A stretch of DNA of 64,000 nucleotides from Allacma fusca (lineage: Eukaryota > Arthropoda > Collembola > Symphypleona > Sminthuridae). The translations under genes were made by a program, and so were the position numbers. The notes under the pieces were generated by a model. That model did not search any database, was not told where the DNA came from, and saw only the letters and a program-made list of their open reading frames with translations. Shown piece after piece: positions 11,664 through 22,313 of the stretch; within the stretch, counting starts at the first letter, position 1, and the number at the start of each line of letters is the position of its first letter. Where the stretch lies: positions 12,462,001 to 12,526,000 of the forward strand of contig OX359246.1 in assembly GCA_947179485.1 (NCBI GenBank), read 5' to 3'.

Positions 11664-14377
11664 ATGGGCCGCTACAAAGAGTACATTAAATCTCCGGATG
11701 CACTTAATTGTATCCCCGAGAGATCCCGACAAAGAATCCTTAAGGTATGTTTCTACTTTTATTTGAATAATTATATTTGAAATAATGTTTGAATATATAT
11801 TAAAATAATTTAATTATTTTATAGAGGCACATAACGAACAATTTTAGCCCATCGTTACCTAGTAATTCTAGTGAGAGCAGTAAGGAAACTTCAGAGGTAA
11901 GTTTTTTTACCTACAAAAATCACCGACCTTAATTTGCACACAATTGTATAATAATGTTTTTATACTATAATTTCAGAATGGGAATCGTTGTAATGTCCAG
12001 CCGGCAGAGGTAATTGACGAAGAAACTGACATCCCTCGTCCGCTACCTTCCCAAAATACAGATTCTGATGAAAGTGATGATAGTGATTTCGAGAATAGAA
12101 ATAATTTTCACGGCGATAATACTAGTCAGGTTGGAGAATGGAATTTTGATATGGCCAACTAAGTTGCTGCAGTACTCACAATGGTTATATTATTATTTAT
12201 ACTATTGCAGGAGAACTTGTATGCCGGCTCCAAAATATCTTTAACCGAAAGCAAAGTCCTGATTTTGGCGTTTATTCACCGCTATAATTTATCGAAGCGT
12301 GCCACCGAAGACCTTCAAGAGCTAATTAATTTTCACGTTCCTGCTGGACATAATTTGCAAACTTCGTTTTACAAGCTTCAAACATATTTACCAAGAGTAC
12401 AAGATTACAGTGTCCGCCATTATTACTGTCAGAATTGTCAAGAATATTTGAATGACATGGAGAAAACTACACGTGAGAACTGCACAGAAAAGGTCCTACC
12501 TGAATTTCCTGGAAAAAACTTCTTTATTACTTTTAATGTACAGATAGGTTTGAAGGCCATGCTAGAATCTCCAGATGTTCAGAAATATTTAAATGAACGC
12601 CGCAATGAAGTAATCGGGAGAAATGAGGTATATCAAGATATCACGGATGGCGAAAATTACAAGCAGCTGGCAATACGTTTCCCAAATTTCTCAGATTTGT
12701 TAAACACAGATGGAATCTCTGTTTTTAACTCCTCAAACTTTCAATTGTGGCCAGTATTCGTTTCAGTTAATGAGCTATCATATTTTCTTCGACGAAAGTA
12801 TTCTTTGATATGTGGTCTATGGTTCGGATCTAGAAAGCCTAAATTGTCTACATTTCTTTCCCCTGTGGTTAAACTTTTGAATGAGCTTCACACTGGTGGA
12901 CTGCAGTGGAACCTATTAGGTGAAAGAATTGTTAGCAAATTTATATTTCCTATCTTGGCATGTGACTCTCCTGCTCGTTCCAGTGCTATTGGAATGGTGA
13001 ATCATAATGGAAAAGCAAGTTGTCCTTGGTGCCTTCATCCTGGAGAAACCATGTGGTTGAATGAAAAAAGCCACAAACGGATTATGAAGCATAGACGCTT
13101 ACATTGTGACAGAAGAACAAAACTAAATTTCTTGGAAAGCCTAAAAGTCCTACAAAATAAGTTGCTATCGAGGGAAACCGTCAGTAGTCAAGATGGAATT
13201 TCAGAAGCTTCGCAACTTCTGCTGCTTAAAATTTTTGATGTTGTCGATGGTAGCCTCTATGACTATATGCATTCTGCACTATTAGGGGTAGTTCGATATT
13301 TTACAATAGCTTGGTTTGATTCCAAAAATTCAAGGTAGCCATATTATATAGGGACCAAAAGCAGAATTATTGATCAGCGATGTCAAACATTTTCGGTGCC
13401 AAGCACATGTAGTCGAAGTGTCCGAGCTGTATCAGAAATGAATTACTGGAAAGCAAAGGAATGGCGGCTCTGGATGCTTATTTTTTCTCATGTCTTGAAT
13501 GGTGTACTTTCTGACGAGTACGTTAATCATTTTAAGAAATTTTGCTCCGGTATTTTGTTACTTTTACAAGACAAGGTTCAAGCTAATGAGTTAGAGGAAG
13601 CCAGCAATTTTTTAAATTGATTTTCGGAGGGAGTGCCAGGTCTCTACGGTGACAGGTTTTATACATTTAATTTACATATAAGTTTACATGCCCCTGAAGT
13701 TGTAAGAAAGTGGGGGCCTCTGTGGTGTTACTCTACGTTTCAATTTGAACATCGAAATGGGCAAATTTTGCGTATGATTAATGGTACGTACAAAGTAGGA
13801 GTCGAACTTTGTAACAATTTGACTAAAGAATACTGCTTGCAATCCGCGATTCGAAATTTTACTAGTAACGCTATAAATAGTTATTGTTATTCCGTCTTAA
13901 GTGGGTCAAAATTTTATCGCTATTATAGAGCAGAAGGTAAGATTGTTACTTGGACAAGGAAAGATTTATTATATAAATGATGCGGAGACCAAAATAATTA
14001 CTGATATGGGAATACCTATTGCTGGGAATGTAAAACTGCATTCCAAATTTATTTCTAAGGGACTGGCGTTTTCTTCATTTAAACCAGGAAGAAGGCGATA
14101 TTGTGACAGTATTGTAGCGTGTAGCGATAGTGTGTATCTTTTTAAAGGAATTTTAGTGATTCCAACAAATGGATGTCAACGCTTTCTGCTGAAGTGTAAT
14201 AAAATTAACATGAATAGTAATAATTCGAAATTTGTGAAAAAAGTGACAAATATTAGTTCAAACACAGTATTCCTGGATGTCAATAGCGTAAGGTGCGAAA
14301 AATTTGTTGTAATGCTTAATGATAATCACCATGTTACTCATGTTTTTAAGTTACCAAACTGTATAGAGGTTGACTAA
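11664..14377 (+). pseudogene. tnp2-like (CACTA/EnSpm) transposase, two stops and a frameshift
   Basis: Probable exons 11664-11744 (MGRYKEYIKSPDALNCIPER), 11825-11896, 11977-12129 and 12211 onward. All junctions have gt/ag ends and keep frame; the third is acidic (NTDSDESDDSDFE). The large exon has the tnp2 features LACDSPARSSAIGMVNHNGK, SCPWCLHPGE, VDGSLYDYMHSALLGVVRYF, NYWKAKEWRLWMLIFSH, LHISLHAPEVVRKWGPLWCY and FQFEHRNGQILRMINGTYKV, in the usual order. In-frame stops occur at 13336-13338 (TAG) and 13618-13620 (TGA). A frame change near 13960 separates the C-terminal part (to 14377), so this copy is inactive. An AATAAA lies near 14393. Role when intact: excision and integration of the element. 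Confidence 0.85.
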
Positions 14378-14612
14378 AGACTTCTATGTTAAATAAATAA
14401 ACCTTTTGTGGCTTAGGTTGGTGTGTAAAATCTTTTTTATGATTAAATCTTATTCTTTCATCCCTTTTAGCTTCAAAACTGTATGTATAAAGTTAATGCA
14501 TAAACCTTCCACTGAATTTAGCTGCTTTTATGTGCAAATTGGTATGTGTGAAATTTTAGTAGCATGATCAAAGCATAATTACACCTAAAAATGCTTTAAA
14601 TTTCTACTCGGG

Positions 14613-14935
14613 ATTCTCCACTCCTTTCCGTAACATTCAGGAAAACGTATGTATGAGGCGACCGTCATGTGTATAGAACTTGAGAGCAGCAGAATTTGGA
14701 AGCAGTTTTATGGTGTATGTAAATAGCATGAACTTAAAACATTCGTTAAATATAACGCTATAAAGTGCATCGCAAATATGAATAAAGTAAAATTATTTAC
14801 CCATTGTCCGCAGTCCGCACCTTTCCGCAACAATCAGGAAAAATTACGTATGAGGCGACCATCAGCTGGATAGAACATGAGAGCAGTAGAGTTTGAAATT
14901 AATTTTACTGTGTGTACCTGTACCTGAATTTTACC
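14613..14935 (-). repeat. Duplicated R2 upstream block (two ~170-bp copies)
   Basis: Copy 1 (about 14613-14780) and copy 2 (about 14786-14935) share actcctttccgtaacattcaggaaaac / gcacctttccgcaacaatcaggaaaa, then atgaggcgaccgtcatg / atgaggcgaccatcagc, then gagagcagcagaatttgga / gagagcagtagagtttgaa. This is the block found upstream of R1, R3 and R4. For the minus-strand gene R2 it is now more than 5.6 kb from the start because of the transposon. Confidence 0.7.
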
Positions 14936-15723
14936 CGTTCCCAAAATATACCCAATATATGGACCTGTATCTGAAACATTTGCCTACTTACCTGCACCCA
15001 ATCAGGTGCCTTAAAAAGAATTACTGTAAACGATTCAACATGATGATTCAACATGATGGAATTCAATGATTTACATCACAGCAATAACGAGTTAGAGAAA
15101 ATTCGGCTTCGTCATAATTTTTGTAATAATTACTAGACATCTAAATAGAACTATTACTTCATTGGAAATGCTCGTATATTTTTGATCTAAAAGATCTTCC
15201 AGCGTCTGATGAGGCATTGCCATCTCCAATTAAATCTATCACTTCTAGGTCATCCTCAATAACCACAATATCATTTAACGTCACTTTTACTGCATCACAA
15301 GTGGAATTGGAATTACACACTATTGGCAAGTTGTGCTAAGTTGGTCAGAAATCTCTATTGTACAAAAGTGTGCTTTTTCAGAAATTTCGATGCACTCCTA
15401 AAAACACGCTGAATAGCCAAATAAACCTTTAGGTTGGAGAGAGAGAGTCACACACTACACTAGATTTCTTGTAACACGGATTTATGTTAGTAAAAGTACC
15501 CGCATTTTCAGGTACTAATTTGTCAGGTTCAGGTATTACCCAACAATTTCCATGTTTGTACCTGTACCCAACACCTGGCTTTGTACCCAAAATTTGGGTA
15601 CATATTGCGAGTACCCATAAAGTACCCATTCAGTTTGGGTGTTAAAAAGAGTACCCATTTCGGACCTGGACCTGTAGCTGTGCCCAAATACTCAGGTACT
15701 ACCCGTACCCTTGCGATGCACTG
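14936..15723. mobile_element. Element built of GTACCTGTACCC words
   Basis: Dense runs of GTACCTGTACC, GTACCCAAAT and complements fill both sides (about 14936-15010 and 15480-15720) around a non-repetitive centre. The right end read inward is CAGTGCATCGCAAGGGTACG, hAT-like. I could not find the matching left terminus or a target duplication, so the left boundary is approximate. The centre (15140-15330), read on the minus strand, gives a short acidic reading without a recognisable domain. Confidence 0.6.
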
Positions 15724-16426
15724 GCTAAGGAACCAGTTAAATTTTCAATGGGTGGTGAAGCTGAATTCCATGCTGAGTGTATTGTACATCGAATTTTTGC
15801 AACTTCAAAATAGCACGATTGATATGTAGATTAAAAATATTAGCGATCAAAATTCCTGGAATAATGGCTCGAGTAAAAATCAATGTATGCCCTCACACAG
15901 GTTCCCCAAAGATTATTTTTTGCAGTTTTCATGTGTGAAACAAATTACAGCATGAGTCTAAAATTCAACATAAAACATATCTATGATCGCCAACAGTAAT
16001 AATAAATAGATAATATAAATTCGTGTCCAGGGTGTAAGAAGTATATTACTTCATCTACAGTTTGGAAAAATAGTTACTAGAACAATTTAATTAAAAAAAC
16101 ATAGTCATATCATGTACAGGTGTTTGACAAATTTAAATGTTTAATTTGGCATTTCACATCTTAGCGCAGTTATCAAAACGTTGATTTAACTTGCATTCGA
16201 CATTCATTATTAACTATTGTCAAAACAAAAAATATTAAAAGCAATCCTTCTTACACTGCTATTTCACCTCGAAGCGTTTGACTGATTTTTGGGACCTCAA
16301 GGTAGATTAGCATTGAATACAAAATTCATAGAATACAAATTATCACATGATATCACCAACATCTAATGTTGGGCCATTAGCCAAGACCAAAGTATTGAAA
16401 ACTTGCGTCAAGTCATTTTCGAACGC
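15724..16426. other. Intergenic, no gene seen
   Basis: AT-rich sequence with stops in all frames and no recognisable repeat or coding signal. Confidence 0.5.
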
Positions 16427-16636
16427 CAGAGGTCGGATTTTTGTAAATCTCCCTGGAAGATCATTTCGGAATTTCACTGCTGAATATTATCTCCCTGCCA
16501 AATTAGGCCAATCAATCTAAAAATCCATGTATCCCTGTTCATAAAAATAAATCCCTTCCCTTTGAGATTTTTCCTGCCAGAAATAATTTTTCCCTGGGAA
16601 GAATCTTACCGTCTTTCCACAAAAATCCGACCCCTG
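16427..16636. mobile_element. hAT-like MITE, CAGRGGTCGGATTTTTGT family (210 bp)
   Basis: Exact target duplication TCGAACGC at 16419-16426 and 16637-16644. Ends CAGAGGTCGGATTTTTGT and complement CAGGGGTCGGATTTTTGT. The interior is runs of CCCTGgaa, CCCTGccaaat and tCCCTGttc. A second, longer copy of the family is at 34492-34874. The shortest of the word-built elements here. Confidence 0.93.
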
Positions 16637-17233
16637 TCGAACGCCTTTCCTGCAATATTACTAACAGATTTCCAAATCAGCAGCCTAATTAATTAAATTG
16701 TTCCATTTCATTCTACAATTTTTATTGAATAAACGAGCCAAACCTAGGACTTTTCCTGTAAATCTTCAATTATTTAAAATTTTCATTTTCGAAATAAACA
16801 TTCATAAAAGGTAAACATTGATAGCTTGTGAGCTTGATTTCATACCAATATAATTACCAAACAGTATTATTAGTCTCCACGGGGTACGTCGGGAAGCATA
16901 GGCCTGAAATTTCAGTCTAGAATAGAAGTCCTCCCCTGATTGCCAGCGGTGCAGTACTCTGTTTGGTATAATTAATTAATTATATTTAAAAAATAAAAAT
17001 GGAAAAAAGTTATCTAGAAAATTACATCTTCACTCCGTTCAGTTGACTGCCTTGAGTTTCATTGTTGACATGAACCAATTTTATATAATAAGATAAATTA
17101 ACAATACAGTAAATTTCGTATATAGTGTGTTAAGCCATACTTGCATTTTAAGAAAAATATTACATTGTATGTAAAGAGTAGCAATGAAGCCTCTTACTGT
17201 TAACTGTAACACGTAAGGAATATCACTTACATT

Positions 17234-17678
17234 TGTAAAGAAAAGAGAATCTTATTGTCTATTGTATCGTGCTCAACTATTGGTTAAAAAAAGGATGTTT
17301 CATCTAAGAAGCTTGGACTCTGTAGTCGCATTGGTATTAGCTCTGAATAAGAGTAACAATGTAAATGTAACGGAAACGAAACCAGTTTGAACTGGATAAT
17401 TCCTGTTTTACAGCTAACCCTACAGTATATAAACCCAGCTCCTTCACACACTCGGGGAGTCTGGCTCGGGTCTAACCCTTGGTAACTTTACTGTTACTCT
17501 GCTGGACTCCACTCCACTCCACTCTCCTTCTCTAGCTCTCACTCTTCCTCTCATTCTTTTTGTACACTGAATAAATATCTCTATAATTGGCAATACTATC
17601 TTAATATTCTCCCACTTTATTATTTAACTATTAGAGCTACACTCCTTTAAGGTATAAGTCCAATTATATCTTAAAAAG
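17234..17678 (+). mobile_element. LTR-like sequence (solo), upstream copy
   Basis: Begins TGTAAAG. It has a TATA box with the text agtatataaacccagctcc near 17426, a pyrimidine-rich stretch of tandem ctccact, then AATAAA at about 17568 followed by ttggcaatact. The same series (tatataaaccca, ttactctgctggactccac, aataaa, attggca) occurs at 21637-22062. Promoter followed by a polyA signal within about 450 bp is LTR structure. The sequence right after (tggttcccaaggg) could be a primer-binding site. No gag or pol nearby. Confidence 0.45.
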
Positions 17679-18080
17679 TGGTTCCCAAGGGATGACGAAA
17701 TACCTACCAATATATGGGGATGCCGTTATATCTTACTACAATATAATGTGAATGTAATCCTAGGGAAATTTTAATCGTGCCCATGTAAAGGGAACGCTGT
17801 CTAAGAGGAAACCACTATATAGGAAATTCACTGTATCTCGGAATCTATTATAGTCATCAGATATTTACATCCTCGGAATTGGTCAAATATCTATTTTTAA
17901 TAAAAAAAATATGACAACATCGTCTCTGCCTGTATAATATTTCTAAGGTAATTTCCTTGAGACTGACGTGTTAAGCATCAGTAAATGACATTATTACAAA
18001 GATAACTACATTTTACAATAGCCCTCAACAAATAACTATTGCAAACTCCATATATGCAGTAACTTCAATCTTGAAATATT
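17679..18080. other. Intergenic with block shared 3' of other receptors
   Basis: About 17935-18000 (ggtaatttccttgagactgacgtgttaagcatcagta) is matched by 43270-43320 and 58875-58925, each lying in the spacer 3' of a receptor or its duplicate. No gene seen. Confidence 0.45.
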
Positions 18081-18665
18081 TTTTGCATTTAGAATTGGAA
18101 TCGGTATTTTAATCGTAGTTTTTGGCATTTTTTGCTGAATTGGAATTCTTAAATATATTTTATGAAGTCTTTAAATTCATATTGAATCGAAAATAAACAA
18201 CTGTATTCGAATTAGTATTCAAAATATATTTGAATTCTAGATACAATGCTGGTTGTAAGATATCGGGAAATTCCATGACATTTTGACTAGACATGTCAAC
18301 TACGGTATCGTAGTACGGTAATACCGTAATTACCGTAAAAAATTTAGGTAGGTTTAGGTGTGCGGATTAAACAGTAATTCCTCCTTTGTAGAAATGTTCG
18401 GCATAGCACTAGAGTTCTGTGCATTCATTATTGCCGAATTCAAACACTTTATGGCTTAAATTTAGTTGTAAAATTATTCTAAATTTTGCTGTTTTAGAAG
18501 CACGATTGTATCGATATTTATTATTTCAAGTATTCGAATTAAAATTTAAAACAAATATTGAAACATTGAATTTCGATGTTAAAAAACAAATACATTCGAA
18601 TTGGTATTGAAATTCGCTAAGATTAACCTTAATCGGAATTGGGTCATATATTTCGAATACTCCAG
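18081..18665. repeat. Degenerate ATTCGAATTGG-word element 3' of R3
   Basis: Repeated GAATTGGAATTC, ATTCGAATTAG, GAATCGAAAAT and TCGAATTGGTATTG words. A block with its own word (acggtatcgtagtacggtaataccgtaatt, about 18300-18340) appears to be nested within it. The same vocabulary occurs at about 32480-32650 and 50810-50970. The right part overlaps the 3' end of R3. Termini not resolved. Confidence 0.5.
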
Positions 18666-20851
18666 CGCAGCCTTACCCAGCCAAGAAATTCCGTTGCCAC
18701 ACATAACGTCGACATTATCCAGCCCAAAACCACTAAATCAAAGACGACTTGAACTTCAGACGTCTCGAATGCCAGGGGCTGAAAGTCCTTCACGGTACCA
18801 TCGTCAACAATTAATTCACGGGTATTGTTCATCCCTTTGCTAAATCTAATTTTATCCCATTTTGCCCAAAAGTTATAAATACCCGAAGTTTGTAATATTT
18901 TTAATGTATCCAGCAAAACATTTCTATGGTATTTGCTAGGTTCGTTGATAAACTTGTAAAGGAATGTTTGCGTAAGGAAATGATCCGACACTTTCCAATT
19001 ATGATGAAACGGTAGTGTCACCTTTTGTTTTGATATAACTTTTTTGAAATAAGCCCAATAAAAGGGAAAATCCTCCTCATGACACACAAAAGCAGTTTTA
19101 GGTTGCAAGAGTTTCGTTGAAATGAGATCCTCTATATCACTCTCACAAAAAATTTCCATATTTTCGAAAATATTTTCCAGAATGGGAACCTGCTTTCCCT
19201 TGGACTTTGCCCCTATAAGAACTTGTCGCTCCCGGTACGACGAAGTAAAAATCTTGCAGTTGCTGTCTTCAAGTCTTGTTCTGCCATGTAAGCATATAGC
19301 TTCGCCCAATCGATAGTAAGATTTATTCTTATAATAATTGTATTTGATTGATTGTAATTCCTCACAGTTACTTGGACTCACCACAGTGTACAATTTAAAT
19401 TCTGCCAGTTGGTGGAAATATTTCCATTTGGTTTCAAAGGGGTAGCTCACTGTGTAGTCGGACTTTGCCACTGCCTTATAATAATTGCCTATAACAATGC
19501 ATGACAAAATCCAGAATATAAATAGCACTGTACCAACTTTAGTCGACCATTTACCATCCGTCGACTCCAGCCCTTTCCTATCACCCTGCTCCAATAGCGC
19601 TCTAATGTACCAGAAGAAAATCTCGCCTGCTCTTTTGGTCTTATTTCGAACTGTTACTAACAAAACCAGGTAAGTAAGCCAGGACGTAATAACAACGGAG
19701 CCACATACTACGATCCAAACCACCTGCTGAAATGGTCTCGTGATCATGAACGAGCTATCCACACTTTGAACACAATCAGATGTAATGAATTTGTAGCCCT
19801 GCTGGTAATAATCAGAAATTAAAAATGCACCAAGAGCAACCTCATTCTCTTGGTTAAGCAAACTTTTCATGTAGCTGGCATAAGACGGACATGAGCTTTT
19901 TGGTGGTCTATGTTTAGTTTCAGAATAGTTGAGACTTTTCCATAAATGAAAACGCGTGGTTCGTTCTAATGTGTCCGGGGACTGCCTTAAAAATGGCGAG
20001 ACATCATCTTTGTTTACTACTGAATCTTCCCAGCCAGTTTCCTTGTTCTTCTTTCCTCCTAGAAACAGTTTCCAACATATATTTCTCCCATTTTCTGTAA
20101 CTGATTCTAATGCTGCTATTATTTCCACGACGTTAATTAGTTGCTGGGGGTTACGTCCGTAGTATACCATAATCTGTATTTTCACGCAGTAGTAGCATGT
20201 TAATGTCCAGTAAATTGTGTGCTTCTGATTGACTGAGAATTTGTTTTGAGGTTTAGGTATTAAAATAGCCGTAGGAATGTTTGCAGCTTTACAAACCCGG
20301 GAAAATATTCCTTCAAAAGGTCCAGAAAAAGTCCATGAATAAGCCAAGACAAAGTTTAACTTTTTGACGAAGTGAGCATATGGATAAAAAATCGTAGACA
20401 GGGAATGCAGTTCCTCAGAAAACGTTTGATATACCTTGAACTTCTGGTGTTTAAAATGCACTTGGACTTTGTAAATCAAAAATATGTTAATGTGGCAAGA
20501 CAGCATTCGAAACTTTGGCCGACGATTCTCTTCAACACGTTTGTCGATGGTGAAAATTGGCTGGTTCAGGCTGGTTTTAATTGTAGGAACTGAGATAGGC
20601 ATTTCAGAGTAGTTTACCAACTCGGATGTGAATTCTAGGAAGTTTATAATGCAAGTTTGGAAATATTCAATTATGGGGGTTAAGTCAACGTACTCTCTCG
20701 GATTAACGTCATGGGATTCGAAGAGTGTTGCTGTTTTTGTAAAGCTGGAGGACAATCCGAATTTTAAATGAATAATGAATAATACAAAGGGGAATTTTGA
20801 AAATTTGACACCGTTCATAATTCCGGAAATGACGGTGATTATTGTTACCAA
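18644..20851 (-). CDS. R3: divergent ionotropic receptor (intact)
   Basis: 735 codons, no intron. Start could be 20851 or the Met at 20818, just before the signal peptide (FPFVLFIIHLKFGLSSSF). Extracellular S1-bearing region to about residue 370. M1 at about 377-400 (RPFQQVVWIVVCGSVVIT), pore loop at about 412-425 (FFWYIRALLEQG; the conserved QG of iGluR pores is kept), M3 at about 440-462 (TVLFIFWILSCIVIGNYYKA) followed by KSDYTVSYP. S2 lobe, then M4 at about 703-725 (VVFDLVVLGWIMSTLCVATE). Known for the family: tetrameric cation channels of sensory neuron membranes; the ligand cannot be told from sequence. The last nine or so residues and the stop appear to come from a repeat element downstream. 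Confidence 0.87.
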   Translation of the reverse strand: MVTIITVISGIMNGVKFSKFPFVLFIIHLKFGLSSSFTKTATLFESHDVNPREYVDLTPIIEYFQTCIINFLEFTSELVNYSEMPISVPTIKTSLNQPIFTIDKRVEENRRPKFRMLSCHINIFLIYKVQVHFKHQKFKVYQTFSEELHSLSTIFYPYAHFVKKLNFVLAYSWTFSGPFEGIFSRVCKAANIPTAILIPKPQNKFSVNQKHTIYWTLTCYYCVKIQIMVYYGRNPQQLINVVEIIAALESVTENGRNICWKLFLGGKKNKETGWEDSVVNKDDVSPFLRQSPDTLERTTRFHLWKSLNYSETKHRPPKSSCPSYASYMKSLLNQENEVALGAFLISDYYQQGYKFITSDCVQSVDSSFMITRPFQQVVWIVVCGSVVITSWLTYLVLLVTVRNKTKRAGEIFFWYIRALLEQGDRKGLESTDGKWSTKVGTVLFIFWILSCIVIGNYYKAVAKSDYTVSYPFETKWKYFHQLAEFKLYTVVSPSNCEELQSIKYNYYKNKSYYRLGEAICLHGRTRLEDSNCKIFTSSYRERQVLIGAKSKGKQVPILENIFENMEIFCESDIEDLISTKLLQPKTAFVCHEEDFPFYWAYFKKVISKQKVTLPFHHNWKVSDHFLTQTFLYKFINEPSKYHRNVLLDTLKILQTSGIYNFWAKWDKIRFSKGMNNTRELIVDDGTVKDFQPLAFETSEVQVVFDLVVLGWIMSTLCVATEFLGWVRLRWSIRNI

Positions 20852-21636
20852 GCGTTTAATTTAATTTTATTAAATGCTATGCGTGGAAGTATCCCAGATT
20901 GGGGTTCACTAGCTCCAGTTTCTGGTTAGAATATTAAAGTAATGAGCTAAAGAGCCAAATTGTTTCAAAATCGTAAAAACAAGGAATAGAGTTGGATTTT
21001 TATTGTTCACAATTAGCGACTAGCAACCACCGGAAGTCACTCTTGGATATACCTTACTGTGTACATCAGACCAGCGAAATGTGTCAAATTCTGCGTACAT
21101 GTTGCTATTACAAAATTATAGGTTAATGTTCTAAATTGGAATTTAATGGCATTTCGGAGTAAAGTAGGTTTAAATCAATTGTTTTATTTCGGGACTTATT
21201 GCAGATAATCATGTAAAATTATTTGCTCATCACTTACTGTTTCCTGGACCCTTCGGAAAAACTTATAAATAGACTGTACAGTGCGTAGTGTGTGGCAAGC
21301 ATGTAGCACTTGAGTGCAGTACAACTCGAATTCAACGATTTTATTGTAGTACTGGTAGTGCGAGTGTCTGTAGTCCTAATAAAGTTATTTCCCTGGCCCT
21401 CAGAACTATAATCAATAGGTTATCAAATTGTATTAATACCAGCACTTCGATTTCGATCCGTACTCACAAAAATAGAACATGATGTCAGGAGGAGGACTTT
21501 GAGGTGGACGGGATTCTCTAGTTTGTATTTCTGTATCTTCTCCACGTACTCATGCATTGCATACATTTAAATACCAAATACATTGTTAAGCTATATATGA
21601 GTTTGAGAAATATTACTCATAGGAATTACCCACGTA
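20852..21636 (-). promoter_or_regulatory. R3 upstream region with conserved block
   Basis: Bases of about 21176-21350 contain the conserved receptor upstream block (cttattgcagataatcatg ... gtaaaattatttgctcat ... cttcggaaaaacttataaatag ... gcacttgagtgcagta). On the minus strand tctatttataag could serve as a TATA element about 400 bp from the start codon (inference). It is uninterrupted here, unlike in R1 and R2. No other gene seen. Confidence 0.42.
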
Positions 21637-22062
21637 TGTAAAGGAGAAGAATTGTATCTTGTACTCTATTGGCTGATGATGATGTCATTTATAAGATTCG
21701 TATCGTGTGATGTTATGTGCCCAACCATTAGCTGAAAATGATGTCACTAAGAAAGAAACTATCTTCCCTTTGTTACAACCATCCCTATATAAACCCAACT
21801 CATGAAGACAGTCGAGAGACTAGAGCTGAGAGGCTGGAGTTAGAGTCTGGCCCGTGTCACACACATAGTTACTATACTGTTACTATGCCGGACTCCACAT
21901 CTCACTCCTCTCTCTCTCTATCTCCCTCTCCAGCTCACACATTCACTATCCCATACTCGAGTACTTTGAATAAACTAATAATTGGCAGAACTTTATATTA
22001 TATTCCTCATCATTCAGTTATTCTTAATCAAGTAATCCCCATTCACAATTACATCTTAACAA
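21637..22062 (+). mobile_element. LTR-like sequence (solo), downstream copy
   Basis: Begins TGTAAAGGAG. Contains ctatataaacccaactc near 21785, actgttactatgccggactcc, a long CT-rich stretch, and ttgaataaactaataattggca near 21970. Same order of elements and orientation as 17234-17678 but clearly diverged, so the two are not the paired LTRs of one recent insertion. The end near 22062 (acatcttaacaaca) is estimated by alignment. Confidence 0.45.
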
Positions 22063-22313
22063 CATGTGTCCAAATAATTCAGCCTATCCTATATCATTCC
22101 TACTTTCCTACATTTAAAATTATGACCGAGCTAGGATCATTGGGACTATCCTATAAGCCTGCAATACAACGGCAAAACATCTCAACTCATTGTACATACC
22201 CTTCTAATGTATTTATATTTCTTTCTTACACACTTTGCGTTGCCGACAGTCTACTTGAAGGCATTTAATGGTTCTCTAATCTCTTTCTACACACCCTGAG
22301 CCGCCAGTCGGAG

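Larger units (their letters stand above)
9463..14612. mobile_element. CACTA/EnSpm-like transposon with two divergent genes
   Basis: Left end CCCAAGCAAAAATTT and complement of the right end CCCGAGTAGAAATTT agree at 12 of 15 positions. Both ends go on with further similar inner motifs (actgaatttatgcataa / attcagtggaaggtttatgcat). The dinucleotide AT stands on each side (9461-9462, 14613-14614). Removing the element plus one AT gives acccat|tctccactcc, which matches the undisturbed paralogous block gtttacgcattggctcc (5340s) and atttacccattgtccgc (14795). Total 5150 bp. Contents: a BEN-domain gene on the minus strand and a tnp2-like transposase on the plus strand. The ends are not the textbook CACTA sequence, so the family name rests on the transposase. 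Confidence 0.85.

Noticed and set aside
14763..14774. gtgcatcgcaa as the left end of the GTACCTG element
   Set aside because: It matches the right terminus by 11 bases, but this position aligns continuously with the receptor upstream block in other loci, so it is probably chance.
18644..20593. Several plus-strand readings of 60-80 codons opposite R3 and the other receptors
   Set aside because: They are antisense shadows of the long receptor frames; the same shadows recur in each paralogue and show no own motif.
17234..22062. The two LTR-like sequences as one complete retrotransposon carrying R3
   Set aside because: The copies differ too much for a single recent insertion, no gag/pol is present, and R3 is a receptor in the opposite orientation shared with the rest of the array.
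21738..22268. 176-codon plus-strand reading as a gene
   Set aside because: It overlaps the LTR-like sequence, is low-complexity (S/T/P/H-rich from CT-rich DNA) and has no motif.
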